This document shows, piece by piece, positions 17,699 to 26,272 of a DNA stretch of 64,000 nucleotides (its first letter is position 1; the number at the start of each line of letters is the position of its first letter). Below the pieces are notes generated by a model. The model made no database searches. It was not told where the DNA came from and worked only from the letters and a program-made list of their open reading frames with translations. The position numbers were made by a program, and so were the translations under genes. The DNA is taken from contig CANMSD010000001.1 in the NCBI GenBank assembly GCA_947500645.1, forward strand, positions 310,001 to 374,000. The letters are read 5' to 3'. Source of the stretch: an uncultured Erythrobacter sp. (GTDB taxonomy: Bacteria > Pseudomonadota > Alphaproteobacteria > Sphingomonadales > Sphingomonadaceae).

Positions 17699-18484
17699 CT
17701 AGATCAGCCCTTTTGCGCGCAGGCTCACATGCCCTTCGCGCCCGACAATCACATGATCGTGAACCGACACGCCCAGCAATCTTCCGGCTTCGGCGATCTT
17801 CTGCGTCACCTGAATGTCCGCGCGGCTCGGTTCGGGGCTTCCACTCGGGTGATTGTGCACCAGAATTAACGCACTCGCACCGACATCCATCGCCTTACGG
17901 ATGACCTCGCGCGGATGGATAGCTGCCTCGTCGATAGAGCCGTCGCCGACATGGTGATCGTCGATCAGGCGGTTCTTCGCGTCGAGATAAAGTACGCGCA
18001 CGCGCTCGACCGTCAGATGCGCCATATCGATTGCGAGATAGTCGATCAGGCTCTGCCATGACCCCAGTACAGGCTTGTCCGTCACTTCGCTGCGCGCCAT
18101 TCGTCTGGCGGCGATAGCTACGCTCTTAAGCGCGGCTGCGCTGGTATCGCCCACTCCTTTGACCTGTTTGAGCGCGGCTGGATCTGCGTTGAGCACTCCT
18201 GCGAGTGAACCAAAGTGCTTGAGCAAGGCCTTGGCAACGGGCTTGGTGTCGCCCTGACGCATCCCGGCAAAAAGCAGATATTCGAGCACTTCATAATCGG
18301 CGAGCGCCTCGGTTCCACCTTTCAACAGCCGCTCGCGCAGCCGAGCGCGATGCCCGGCACCTGCATGCTTGCCAGCATCGCCGTCAGCTGGCTTGCCGGC
18401 TTCGCCACCAAACATGTCTTCAGTCTGCGGCAAGCTGTCCCCCACTAATGCGTCAATGCGTTGCATTGGCTTGGCCTGTTGCAT
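17699..18484 (-). CDS. radC: RadC-type JAB1/MPN metalloprotease-fold protein
   Basis: The C-terminal JAMM motif is intact: H210-x-H212 in HNHPSGSPEPSRAD, with D223. An N-terminal helix-hairpin-helix-like UPF0758 segment (about 60-130) carries QVKGVGDTSAAALKSV. Despite the radC name, no repair activity is established for the family; a peptidase or DNA-binding role remains open. ATG 18484 gives 261 residues, and ATG 18466 would also work. The first 40 residues are variable. Confidence 0.88.
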   Translation of the reverse strand: MQQAKPMQRIDALVGDSLPQTEDMFGGEAGKPADGDAGKHAGAGHRARLRERLLKGGTEALADYEVLEYLLFAGMRQGDTKPVAKALLKHFGSLAGVLNADPAALKQVKGVGDTSAAALKSVAIAARRMARSEVTDKPVLGSWQSLIDYLAIDMAHLTVERVRVLYLDAKNRLIDDHHVGDGSIDEAAIHPREVIRKAMDVGASALILVHNHPSGSPEPSRADIQVTQKIAEAGRLLGVSVHDHVIVGREGHVSLRAKGLI

Positions 18485-18522
18485 TGCCTTTAACCCGCGA
18501 TACGCGCAAGTGTGAGCTCATC

Positions 18523-21500
18523 ATGGCGTCGGCCGAAGTGGAACATATTGAAGAGACGCCGAAAAGGCGCCTTCTGCCGCGCCGCAGGCGATGGCGCGCA
18601 CTGCTGCTCCTTTTGTCGCTACTTGGCTTTGTTGCGGTGTGGGTTTGGATCGCACGCGAAGAATATGCGGGCAATTTCATCGATTCCGAGCTCGCAAAGC
18701 TGGGGCTCCCTGCGGAATATGAGATCGAGTCCATCGGTCCCCAGCGTCAGGTCTTGCGCGACCTAGTAATAGGCGACCCGGATCGGCCTGACCTTACAGT
18801 TGAACGGATTGCGATTGACCTCGAATACGGATTCGGAGCGCCGCAGCTTGGCCGGATCGAGGTTCAGGGTGCACGCCTGTTTGGCACCCTCAAGGACGGC
18901 GAGTTGAGCTTTGGTTCGCTCGACAGTGTCCTTTTCGCCGAGAGTGAGGAGCCTGCGGGGCTTCCGGAACTTGACCTTAAGCTGGTTGATACGGGTGTGC
19001 TGATCGACAGCGATTATGGCGCGATCGGGATCAAGACATCGGGTGAGGGCCTGCTCAGCGATGGCTTTGCCGGGACCATTGCTGCGACCGCTCCCGGATT
19101 CGCGGTCCAAGGATGCGAGGCGGCGACAGCGACGCTTTATGGCGATGTGACAACGGATGGTGGTCGTCCAAGCTTCTCTGGCCCTGTGAGGCTGCGCGAC
19201 TTTGCCTGCGAAGGCGGCACGAGGCTGGCCAGCGCAGATATCGCCGCAGACGTTACTTTGGCGGCCGACTTTGCGAGCGCGGAGGGTGAATTAGGCCTGT
19301 CCGCGTCGCAATTGGCGGTTGCTGGCTCGCAGGCAGACGCGCTTGGCGGCGAGGTGCAGCTGAGCTGGCAGGAGGGAATGCTGGCCGCACGTCATGATCT
19401 GGCTGCGGAAAGGGCTGTTTCTTCTTTTGGTGCGATTGAGCAATTGACCGCAGACGGCACATTCAGATCGCGGGACGGTTTCGCGCGCAACGAATGGGAC
19501 GCGCGGATCGAGGGCGAGGGCGCGGCGTTGGGTAGTGCTCTGGTCGATCAATTGGGGGCGGCGCGTAAAGGTGCCGAGGGAACCTTGGTCGAACCATTGC
19601 TCGCTAAGTTCGAGCGTAGCTTGGCGGATGCGGCCACAGGCGGTTCGCTGGCCGCAGATGTGACCCTGCGCGCTTCGCCAGAAAGCATGAGCCTTGTCAT
19701 GCCTGAAGCACGTTTACGGGCCGCGTCTGGCGAAACTTTACTTGGCCTGTCACGCTTCGCCTGGAGCAGTTCGCAAAATGCGCCGGGCAGGCTTTCGGGT
19801 AATATCGCCACAGGCGGGGAAGGTATTCCGCGCATTTCCGGCCGGATGGAGCGGCAGGGTGGCGGCGATCTAGCGCTCAGGCTTCAGATGCAGGAATATG
19901 CTGCCGGATCGAGCCGCTTGGCGGTGCCAGAGATGCAAATCACCCAAGCGCCTAACGGCGCGCTGCGCTTGGACGGCTTGGTGCGTGCGAGCGGCGATAT
20001 TCCCGGAGGATTGGTGCAAGGACTCGCGGTTCCGTTGAAGGGGACTTGGGGACCAGATCGCGGTCTCGCGCTGGGGCAAAGCTGCACCGATGTGAGGTTC
20101 CAGCGCGCGAGCATTTATGCACTTACTCTGGATCAGCGCTCGGTGAGCCTGTGTCCGGGCGCGGGTGGAGCGATGCTGCGGTATGATGATGCACTTCAAG
20201 TCTCTGCGGTGATGCCGGGACTTGCACTGGATGGCGATCTTGCGGGCAGTCCGCTTGCGCTCCGATCCGACCGGGTCGAATTCACTTACCCCGGCGCAGC
20301 CACAGCGCGCGACGTTGCTGTGACAATCGGCGGGCAGGACGAGGCCTTCAACCTGGCGTTAGAAACGCTTGAGGCCAATTTCGGCGAACAGATCGCGGGG
20401 ACGTTCAGCGGCGGAACGGCGGCGCTCGATATCGTCCCCCTCGATCTTGAGCAGGTGAGTGGCGAATGGGCTTACGTCGATGATACTCTGCAAGTGAGCG
20501 ACGGCTCGTTCCAGCTGCTCGACCGCGAGGCGGAGGACCGCTTCGAACCGCTCGCCGCGCGTGACGCGACGCTCGAACTCGCTGGTAATTCGCTGAGCGC
20601 TAATGCCAACCTTAACCATCCCGAATCTGATCGGCTCGTCACGACGGTCGATATCGTACACGACCTCGGCACCTCGGTTGGCAATGCGCAGATTACCGTG
20701 CCGAGGCTCGTGTTTGACCGGTCACTTCAACCCGCAGATCTGTCCAACCTGACGAGAGGTGTCATTTCTCTCGCTAACGGCGTCATAACAGGCACGGGCC
20801 AGATCAATTGGACGGCGGATGAGATCACCAGTGGCGGGACGTTCTCGACCGAAAGCCTTGATTTTGCCGCCGCGTTCGGCCCGGTGAAGGACGCACGCGC
20901 AACCATCGAGTTCACCGATCTGCTTTCATTTACAACCGCGCCGAGCCAGGTGATCGAACTGGGATCGATCAACACCGGTATCGAAGTGTTCGGCGGTCGA
21001 GTGAGATACGCGCTTGAACAGGGTCAGCTGGTCAAAGTCGAGGACGCCCGCTGGCCATTCATGGGCGGCGAACTGATCATGCGGCCTATCGACCTCAACT
21101 TCGCCGTGTCGGAAGAGCGCAGTTACATCTTCGAGATCATCAATCTCGATGCGGGCACATTCATTTCGGAGATGGAATTCGGCAATCTTTCCGCCAGCGG
21201 GACGTTCAACGGAACCATCCCGATCATCTTCGATGTCGACGGCAATGGTCGGATCGAGGGCGGCTTGCTGATTTCAGAACCTCCCGGAGGCAATCTCTCC
21301 TATGTCGGCGAGCTGACCTATGAGGACATGGGGGCGATCACGAACTACGCTTTCAACAGCCTGCGCAGCCTTGATTACCGTCAGATGGCCGTGACCATGG
21401 ACGGGAACCTGACTGGAGAGATCATCACCAGCATTCGCTTCGATGGTATCACGCAGGGAGAAGGCGCCGATCAGAACCTGATAACCCGCCAGATCGCCAG

Positions 21501-21735
21501 ATTGCCGATTCGCTTCAACATCAATGTTCGCTCGCAGTTCCTCGAGCTTACCCGGTTGCTGAGATCCACCTACGATTCGACATATTTGCGCGATCCATGC
21601 CTTACGAGCGATCCAAAATGGCGTGCGAGCCGCTTCTATCAGGTCGCGTGCCAGAACACGCCTGACGTTAATCCAGAAGATGAACCTTTGGACGACCTGT
21701 CCATTCAGCCGCAAGAAAGCGAGACTACGCCATGA
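18523..21735 (+). CDS. ydbH: YdbH-family AsmA-like intermembrane lipid-transport protein
   Basis: In E. coli YdbH spans the periplasm and, redundantly with TamB and YhdP, carries phospholipids to the outer membrane. This 1070-residue homologue has an Arg-rich cytoplasmic N-terminus, one membrane anchor (about 25-43), then a long beta-rich region with many alternating hydrophobic repeats. The C-terminal DctA-YdbH-type segment includes ITQGEGADQNLI near the end. I chose ATG 18523; the open frame from 18448 would overlap radC. Its TGA overlaps the ynbE open frame, and ynbE and ydbL follow as in E. coli. Confidence 0.82.
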   Translation: MASAEVEHIEETPKRRLLPRRRRWRALLLLLSLLGFVAVWVWIAREEYAGNFIDSELAKLGLPAEYEIESIGPQRQVLRDLVIGDPDRPDLTVERIAIDLEYGFGAPQLGRIEVQGARLFGTLKDGELSFGSLDSVLFAESEEPAGLPELDLKLVDTGVLIDSDYGAIGIKTSGEGLLSDGFAGTIAATAPGFAVQGCEAATATLYGDVTTDGGRPSFSGPVRLRDFACEGGTRLASADIAADVTLAADFASAEGELGLSASQLAVAGSQADALGGEVQLSWQEGMLAARHDLAAERAVSSFGAIEQLTADGTFRSRDGFARNEWDARIEGEGAALGSALVDQLGAARKGAEGTLVEPLLAKFERSLADAATGGSLAADVTLRASPESMSLVMPEARLRAASGETLLGLSRFAWSSSQNAPGRLSGNIATGGEGIPRISGRMERQGGGDLALRLQMQEYAAGSSRLAVPEMQITQAPNGALRLDGLVRASGDIPGGLVQGLAVPLKGTWGPDRGLALGQSCTDVRFQRASIYALTLDQRSVSLCPGAGGAMLRYDDALQVSAVMPGLALDGDLAGSPLALRSDRVEFTYPGAATARDVAVTIGGQDEAFNLALETLEANFGEQIAGTFSGGTAALDIVPLDLEQVSGEWAYVDDTLQVSDGSFQLLDREAEDRFEPLAARDATLELAGNSLSANANLNHPESDRLVTTVDIVHDLGTSVGNAQITVPRLVFDRSLQPADLSNLTRGVISLANGVITGTGQINWTADEITSGGTFSTESLDFAAAFGPVKDARATIEFTDLLSFTTAPSQVIELGSINTGIEVFGGRVRYALEQGQLVKVEDARWPFMGGELIMRPIDLNFAVSEERSYIFEIINLDAGTFISEMEFGNLSASGTFNGTIPIIFDVDGNGRIEGGLLISEPPGGNLSYVGELTYEDMGAITNYAFNSLRSLDYRQMAVTMDGNLTGEIITSIRFDGITQGEGADQNLITRQIARLPIRFNINVRSQFLELTRLLRSTYDSTYLRDPCLTSDPKWRASRFYQVACQNTPDVNPEDEPLDDLSIQPQESETTP

Positions 21736-21812
21736 TCATGCGTAAATTGACCGAGCCATGCGGTGATGCCACAGGTTTTCCTCAGGAAATGACGATATGG
21801 GGGAGGCGCACA

Positions 21813-22001
21813 ATGCGGCACATGGCAGGTCGAGCGGGACTGGCGATTGCAGGCCTGATCGCGATTGGCGGGTGCATCAATGTTGCTGCCCCGGAAAAAC
21901 CGATCGTAATCGAGCTGAATATCAACATCCGGCAGGAAGTGGTTTTTGCTTTGGCTGAAGATGCGGCCAACACCCTTGAGGAAAATGCGGATATCTTTTG
22001 A
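21813..22001 (+). CDS. ynbE: YnbE-family outer-membrane lipoprotein
   Basis: This is a 62-residue lipoprotein with lipobox IGGC (Cys22) and the short conserved tail E-K-P-I-V-I-E-L-N-I-N-I-R-Q-E, ending in ENADIF, much like E. coli YnbE (61 residues). In E. coli YnbE caps the outer-membrane end of the YdbH bridge. I chose ATG 21813 because GGGAGG at 21801-21806 precedes it; the longer frame from 21732 only adds a poor leader. It sits between ydbH and ydbL. Confidence 0.82.
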   Translation: MRHMAGRAGLAIAGLIAIGGCINVAAPEKPIVIELNINIRQEVVFALAEDAANTLEENADIF

Positions 22002-22036
22002 TGCCGCAAAAACCGCAAGGCAGGAGGAATAAGAGA

Positions 22037-22426
22037 ATGACACATTTGCGCAATTTCATGCTTGCGGGCCTTGCGAGTGCGGTCGCAATCACTGGTTTTG
22101 CCGCGCCGGCTCAGGCTCAGCGTGATCCGGCCTATGCCGCCGCTCGCGCCAATGGCAGCATTGGTGAGAAGCGCGATGGCTATCTTGGTATTGTCGGAAC
22201 TGAGACGGCCGAGCTTCGTCGATTGGTCAATGATATCAACATCAAACGTCGCGCAGTTTACGCTGAGCGTGCACAGGCGGCGAACGCAACGCTGGACGAA
22301 TATGCGTTCACGGCGGGGTGTCAGGCGATCCTGCGGACGACCGCTGGTGAGAGGTATCAGGCGCCCGATGGTACCTGGCAGACCCGCGACAGTGGTGAGC
22401 CGCTGCGCGATCCGCGCTGCCCCTGA
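22037..22426 (+). CDS. ydbL: YdbL-family (DUF1318) periplasmic protein
   Basis: This 129-residue protein has a Sec signal peptide ending APAQAQ (cleavage near 28) and the DUF1318 pattern A..NGSIGE..DGYLG, ELRRLVNDIN..R...Y. In E. coli YdbL modulates the YdbH-YnbE interaction. AGGAGG at 22022-22027 lies 9 bases before ATG 22037, so I prefer it to the ATG at 21998. The C-terminus has an extra segment with two Cys (residues 96 and 128) beyond the usual family end. Confidence 0.82.
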   Translation: MTHLRNFMLAGLASAVAITGFAAPAQAQRDPAYAAARANGSIGEKRDGYLGIVGTETAELRRLVNDINIKRRAVYAERAQAANATLDEYAFTAGCQAILRTTAGERYQAPDGTWQTRDSGEPLRDPRCP

Positions 22427-22542
22427 TTTGCGGATCGAGCGCCCAGGTGCTTGATGCCTGCGCGCCACACTTGCGCCAGGCGCAACCGCTATGCCAATAA
22501 TTGCTGCGGTTCTGGCGCGCTCCCGGTTGACTTGAATATGCC

Positions 22543-22556
22543 CCCCTTCTAAGGGG
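22543..22556. other. Short GC-rich inverted repeat before the F0 operon
   Basis: CCCCTT (22543-22548) pairs with AAGGGG (22551-22556) around a 2-base gap. There is no T-run. TTGACT at 22526-22531 just upstream could be a -35 element, but no good -10 follows. It may be an operator or leader hairpin for atpI; I cannot decide. Confidence 0.25.
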
Positions 22557-22618
22557 TGCGCGCCCTTGGCGGGCACCTCATTGCGTGTGCTCTGCATCCA
22601 TTTCTTAGGAGGCCGAAC

Positions 22619-22945
22619 ATGAGCGACGAGAAACCCGCACGGGAACCCATCGCCGAGGATGCGCGTATCGATGCACTCGAGGAGCGGCTTAAAGCTGCAA
22701 CCGAGCGCGAAGAGGAACGCAACCGGCCGCGGGTCTCGGGAGCTGATGCGAATTACCGCAGCGGCAACCGGGTGCTCGCAGACCTCCTCGGTGGGATTCT
22801 TGGTGGTGCAGTGATTGGTTGGACGATTGATTATTTCGCCGACACTTCGCCTGCGGGCCTGTTGATAATGATGTTCCTCGGGATCATCGTTGCCTTCAGA
22901 AACATTATTCGTGCGGCGAACACACGCCCCGACGATTCTGAATAG
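22619..22945 (+). CDS. atpI: ATP synthase protein I (AtpI/AtpZ)
   Basis: AtpI helps assemble the c-ring and is usually the first gene of the F0 operon. This 108-residue protein has a charged, coiled-coil-like N-terminus (about 15-40) and two membrane segments (about 54-73 and 79-97) with GGAVIGWTIDYF. AGGAGG upstream supports ATG 22619. It precedes atpB by 69 bases. Confidence 0.85.
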   Translation: MSDEKPAREPIAEDARIDALEERLKAATEREEERNRPRVSGADANYRSGNRVLADLLGGILGGAVIGWTIDYFADTSPAGLLIMMFLGIIVAFRNIIRAANTRPDDSE

Positions 22946-23014
22946 AGCCTTCGGGCTTCACGCGGGATCATCCATCGGGGCGCGTTTCATATAGGGTTTA
23001 AGGACTTAGCGATC

Positions 23015-23803
23015 GTGGCAGCCGAAGCAGGCAAAGTCGATCCGATGAAGCAATTCCAGCTCGAGCCGTTGTTTGGTTCGTCGGGCTGGGAATTGGCCGG
23101 ATTCAATATTGCGTTCACCAATTCCGCCCTCTGGATGGCGGTCACCACCGTGTTGATCTGGGCGTTTGTCGCCGGCGGCATGAAGCGCGAGCTGGTGCCC
23201 GGTCGCTGGCAGATGGCGGTCGAGAGCTTCACCGGCTTTATCGACGACATGCTGGAAGCCAATGTGGGCAAGGAAGGGCGCAAATACGTGCCCTACATCT
23301 TCAGCCTGTTCATGTTCATCCTGTTCGCCAACTTGCTCGGACTGTTGCCGATTGGTCTGGTTGGCCTGCACCCGTTTACCTTCACCAGCCACTTCACCGT
23401 GACTGGTGTGCTCGCCATCATCAGTTTCTCGATCGTCCTGATCGTTGGTTTCTGGAAGCACGGTTTTCACTTCTTCAGCCTGTTCGTGCCGCATGGAACG
23501 CCGCTATGGCTGATCTGGCTGATCCCCGTGATCGAGCTTATCTCGTTCCTCGTGCGCCCATTCAGCCTCGCGCTGCGTCTGTTCGTGGCGATGATGGCTG
23601 GACACGTCCTGCTCAAGGTGTTGTCCAGCTTCGTGATCGACAGCGTAAACGCCGGACCGATCTTCGGCGGCTTTATTGGCATTCCCAGCTTCGTGCTGAT
23701 GATCGCTATCAGCGCACTCGAAATTCTCGTAGCCGGTATTCAGGCCTACGTATTCGCTCTTCTGACGTCGCTGTACATCAACGACGCAGAGAACCTTCAC
23801 TGA
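23015..23803 (+). CDS. atpB: ATP synthase F0 subunit a
   Basis: Subunit a forms the two proton half-channels against the c-ring. The essential Arg is visible in LVRPFSLALRLFVAMMAGH in the middle of the fourth main helix, and the C-terminal AGIQAYVFALLTSLYINDA segment is typical. The 262 residues match alphaproteobacterial AtpB. It starts with GTG 23015. F1 genes are not in the window, as is usual in this class, where F0 and F1 are in separate operons. Confidence 0.96.
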   Translation: MAAEAGKVDPMKQFQLEPLFGSSGWELAGFNIAFTNSALWMAVTTVLIWAFVAGGMKRELVPGRWQMAVESFTGFIDDMLEANVGKEGRKYVPYIFSLFMFILFANLLGLLPIGLVGLHPFTFTSHFTVTGVLAIISFSIVLIVGFWKHGFHFFSLFVPHGTPLWLIWLIPVIELISFLVRPFSLALRLFVAMMAGHVLLKVLSSFVIDSVNAGPIFGGFIGIPSFVLMIAISALEILVAGIQAYVFALLTSLYINDAENLH

Positions 23804-23850
23804 GTTTTACCTCTTAAATTTACTAGATTGATCCCAAAGGAGTTTTTCAA

Positions 23851-24078
23851 ATGGAAGCAGAAGCAGCCAAGCTCGTAGGCGCAGGCCTTGCAGCAATCGG
23901 TGCCGGCATGGCCGCGATCGGCGTGGGTAACGTGTTCGGTTCGTTCCTCGAGAGCGCACTTCGCAACCCAGGCGCTGCCGATGGCCAACAGGGCCGTCTC
24001 TTCATCGGCTTTGCCGCAGCCGAGCTTCTCGGCCTGCTGGCATTTGTCGTGGCGATGATCCTGATCTTCGTCGCCTAA
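23851..24078 (+). CDS. atpE: ATP synthase F0 subunit c
   Basis: This 75-residue hairpin protein forms the rotating ring. The N-terminal helix carries GLAAIGAGMAAIGVGNVFG, the polar loop has RNPGA, and the proton-binding Glu is in FAAAELLGLLAF. AAAGGAG lies just before the ATG. It is separated from the b' gene by 96 bases containing a GC-rich hairpin, which may help raise c-subunit output. Confidence 0.96.
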   Translation: MEAEAAKLVGAGLAAIGAGMAAIGVGNVFGSFLESALRNPGAADGQQGRLFIGFAAAELLGLLAFVVAMILIFVA

Positions 24079-24094
24079 TGATGTTCTGGTGATC

Positions 24095-24116
24095 TGGCCG
24101 GCAAGTGTGCTGGCCG
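24095..24116 (+). other. Intercistronic hairpin between atpE and the b' gene
   Basis: TGGCCGGC (24095-24102) pairs with GCTGGCCG (24109-24116), with G-U wobbles, around the loop AAGTGT. No T-run follows, so it looks like an mRNA-stabilising or attenuating hairpin rather than a full terminator. This fits the need for more c than b subunits. Confidence 0.45.
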
Positions 24117-24174
24117 GACCGCCGAGCATTGTTCAAGACGTCCTGCAACACATCACAGCTCTCGGACATCTCGC

Positions 24175-24669
24175 ATGCCACAGATAGCCCAACTTGCCGA
24201 ATTCTACTCCAGCCAGGTTTTCTGGACGGTGGTGTTCTTTGCCGCAACATTCTTCGCCATTGGGCGCGGAATGGTGCCCAAGGTGATGGGCACGGTTGCG
24301 CTGCGTGACAAGCAGATCGCTGACGACCTTGCCGCTGCTCAGGCTGCGCGGGACGCCGCGGATGAGCAGGAAGAGGCGTGGCGCAAGCGTGAAAAAGAAA
24401 ACCGTGCTGCGGCTCAGGCGACCATCGCCGATGCCAAGGTAAAAGCAGCTGCCAAGACCGAAAAGAAGCTTTCGGCGGCGCAGGCCAAGATCGACACCAA
24501 GCTGGAAGCAGCCGAATTGGCGATTGCCGAGGCTCGCACCAGCGCGATGGCCGAGGTTGAAACCGTGGCCGCCGAAGCGACTCAGGACATCGTCTCGCGT
24601 CTCGCCGGTGCAACAGTCGACAAACGCACTGCCCGTTCGGCAGTGAAGAAAGCGCTCGCCGATGGCTAA
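24175..24669 (+). CDS. ATP synthase F0 subunit b' (second b-type subunit)
   Basis: Alphaproteobacteria carry two b-type stalk subunits. This 164-residue copy has one N-terminal membrane helix (about 13-30, FWTVVFFAATFFAIG) and a long Ala/Lys/Glu-rich coiled coil that forms the peripheral stator. It overlaps the next b gene by 8 bases. The first position after the c gene and the short polar N-terminus fit b' rather than b. Confidence 0.9.
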   Translation: MPQIAQLAEFYSSQVFWTVVFFAATFFAIGRGMVPKVMGTVALRDKQIADDLAAAQAARDAADEQEEAWRKREKENRAAAQATIADAKVKAAAKTEKKLSAAQAKIDTKLEAAELAIAEARTSAMAEVETVAAEATQDIVSRLAGATVDKRTARSAVKKALADG

Positions 24670-25195
24670 TCTACTGACACTTCTGGCTAGTGCCGCTGAC
24701 GACGGAAAGGCAGCGCCATCGGCGCTGTTCCTGCAGGATTACCAGTGGGTTTCGCTGGCGATGTTCATTCTCCTGGCGATCTTCGTCTGGAAGAAAGTGC
24801 CGGGTCTGATCACAGGCGGGCTCGATGCCAAGATTGCCGAGATCAAGCAGCAACTTGACGAAGCAAAATCGCTTCGCGCCGAGGCCGAGACCCTGCGCGA
24901 CGAATACGCCACCAGGATTGCAGGCGCTGAAAAAGACGCCGAAGCGATGATGGATGGCGCGCAGCGTGAAGCTGACGCGATCCTCGCCAAGGCTGAGAGC
25001 GATGCAAAAGACATGGTCGCCCGCCGCCAGCGCATGGCTGAAGACAAGATCGCCGCTGCCGAACGCGATGCCGTCGAAGAAGTGCGCGCCAGTGCGGTCG
25101 ATGCCGCTGCATCTGCTTCGCGCAAGCTGATTGCTGAAAAGCACGATGCGGAATCCGACCGCGCGCTCGCGAACGAGATCATTTCTTCGATCTGA
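24662..25195 (+). CDS. atpF: ATP synthase F0 subunit b
   Basis: This 177-residue stator subunit has a membrane helix (about 32-46, SLAMFILLAIFVWKKVP) and a long charged coiled coil rich in Ala, Glu and Asp. It starts inside the end of the b' gene (8-base overlap), so translation is coupled. It is the last gene of the operon; a rho-independent terminator follows at 25221-25247. Confidence 0.92.
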   Translation: MANLLTLLASAADDGKAAPSALFLQDYQWVSLAMFILLAIFVWKKVPGLITGGLDAKIAEIKQQLDEAKSLRAEAETLRDEYATRIAGAEKDAEAMMDGAQREADAILAKAESDAKDMVARRQRMAEDKIAAAERDAVEEVRASAVDAAASASRKLIAEKHDAESDRALANEIISSI

Positions 25196-25220
25196 TCGCT
25201 TCCACATCATAAAGTTTGGG

Positions 25221-25247
25221 AAGGCGGCTCTATTGGGCCGCCTTTTT
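25221..25247 (+). terminator. Rho-independent terminator of the F0 operon
   Basis: AAGGCGGC (25221-25228) pairs with GCCGCCTT (25237-25244) and runs into T residues (25243-25247). It lies 25 bases after the atpF stop. Confidence 0.85.
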
Positions 25248-25261
25248 CATGTCTGCGAACC

Positions 25262-25275
25262 CCCGCCTGCGCGGG
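25262..25275. repeat. Single REP-like element
   Basis: CCCGC-CTGC-GCGGG is the same core found in the doublet at 27122-27195. It lies between the atpF terminator and the convergent oxidoreductase stop, a typical place for REP-type sequences. Confidence 0.5.
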
Positions 25276-25286
25276 ACCGCGAATGG

Positions 25287-26267
25287 CTAAAAGCCCGACT
25301 CAAACACCACTTTGCCGACCAGTTCGCGATTTGCCATCGCCTCGAATCCCTCGCGCCACTGTGACAGCGGTAGGGCGCGGTCGATCGCCGGTTTGATCCG
25401 ACCATCTGCCGCCAGCTCGCCGATTGCGGCGTTGATCACGCCCCCTCGTTCCGGGAAACGCCGTGCATATTCGCCCGCGCGCAGACCAACGATTGAGAAG
25501 CCCTTGATGAGCGGGATATTGGTCGCAACTTCTGCGATTCGCCCGCTAGTGAAACCGACCACGACCAGTTTCCCTGCAAAGGCGACGCAGCGAGTGCTCT
25601 CGTCGAACACATCGCCCCCGACCGGGTCGAACACGATGTCGCACAGCTTGCCTCCCGTGATCTTCGCGACCTGTTCGCGAAAACGCCCCTCGGACAGGAT
25701 CACCGTGTCAGGTTGGTACAGCGCTTCGATACGCTCGCGTTTGGTTTCTACTCCTGTGGCGGCAATCACCTTTGCGCCCATCGCCTTGGCAAGGTCCACT
25801 GCGGCCAGACCGACCCCGCCGCTCGCGCCATGCACCAGCACCCATTGGTCTTCCCTGAGGCCGCATAGCTCGATCAGGCCTGTGTAGGCGGTCGAATAGG
25901 CGGCACCCATCGCCGCGCCTTCAGCAAAGCTCAGGCCGGCGGGCAGAGGTGAGAGGCTGCTTGCTGGTATGCTCGCGTATTCAGCAAATGCTCCGGTCTT
26001 GTTGCCGCCAATAATTTTGTCGCCCGGAGCGAAGCCGCTGTCCGGGTCCGCCTCGACAACTTCGCCTGCAAGTTCGAGTCCGCTGGTGAAGGGAGGTTCG
26101 GGTTTGAACTGATACTCCCCGCGCGTCATCAGCAGATCGGGGAAGTTGAGCGAGGCCGCGTGCACTCGCACCAGCACTTCACCGCTTGCTCGATTGGGTG
26201 GAGAGATGTCAGTTAGCAAAACGCCCGAGAGGTCGTCCGATAGCTGCTCGACTTGAAGCGCCCGCAT
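25287..26267 (-). CDS. NADPH:quinone oxidoreductase-family (MDR) protein
   Basis: This 326-residue zinc-free medium-chain dehydrogenase/reductase has the N-terminal LVRVHAASLNFPDLLMTRGEY motif of quinone reductases and the nucleotide-binding GASGGVGLAAVDLAKAMGA near residues 146-164. The SEG(R)FREQV..ITGG segment is typical of the QOR subgroup. It lacks the zinc-binding Cys cluster of alcohol dehydrogenases. The substrate is unknown. It lies 5 bases after gloB and is probably co-transcribed with it. Confidence 0.87.
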   Translation of the reverse strand: MRALQVEQLSDDLSGVLLTDISPPNRASGEVLVRVHAASLNFPDLLMTRGEYQFKPEPPFTSGLELAGEVVEADPDSGFAPGDKIIGGNKTGAFAEYASIPASSLSPLPAGLSFAEGAAMGAAYSTAYTGLIELCGLREDQWVLVHGASGGVGLAAVDLAKAMGAKVIAATGVETKRERIEALYQPDTVILSEGRFREQVAKITGGKLCDIVFDPVGGDVFDESTRCVAFAGKLVVVGFTSGRIAEVATNIPLIKGFSIVGLRAGEYARRFPERGGVINAAIGELAADGRIKPAIDRALPLSQWREGFEAMANRELVGKVVFESGF

Positions 26268-26272
26268 GAGGC

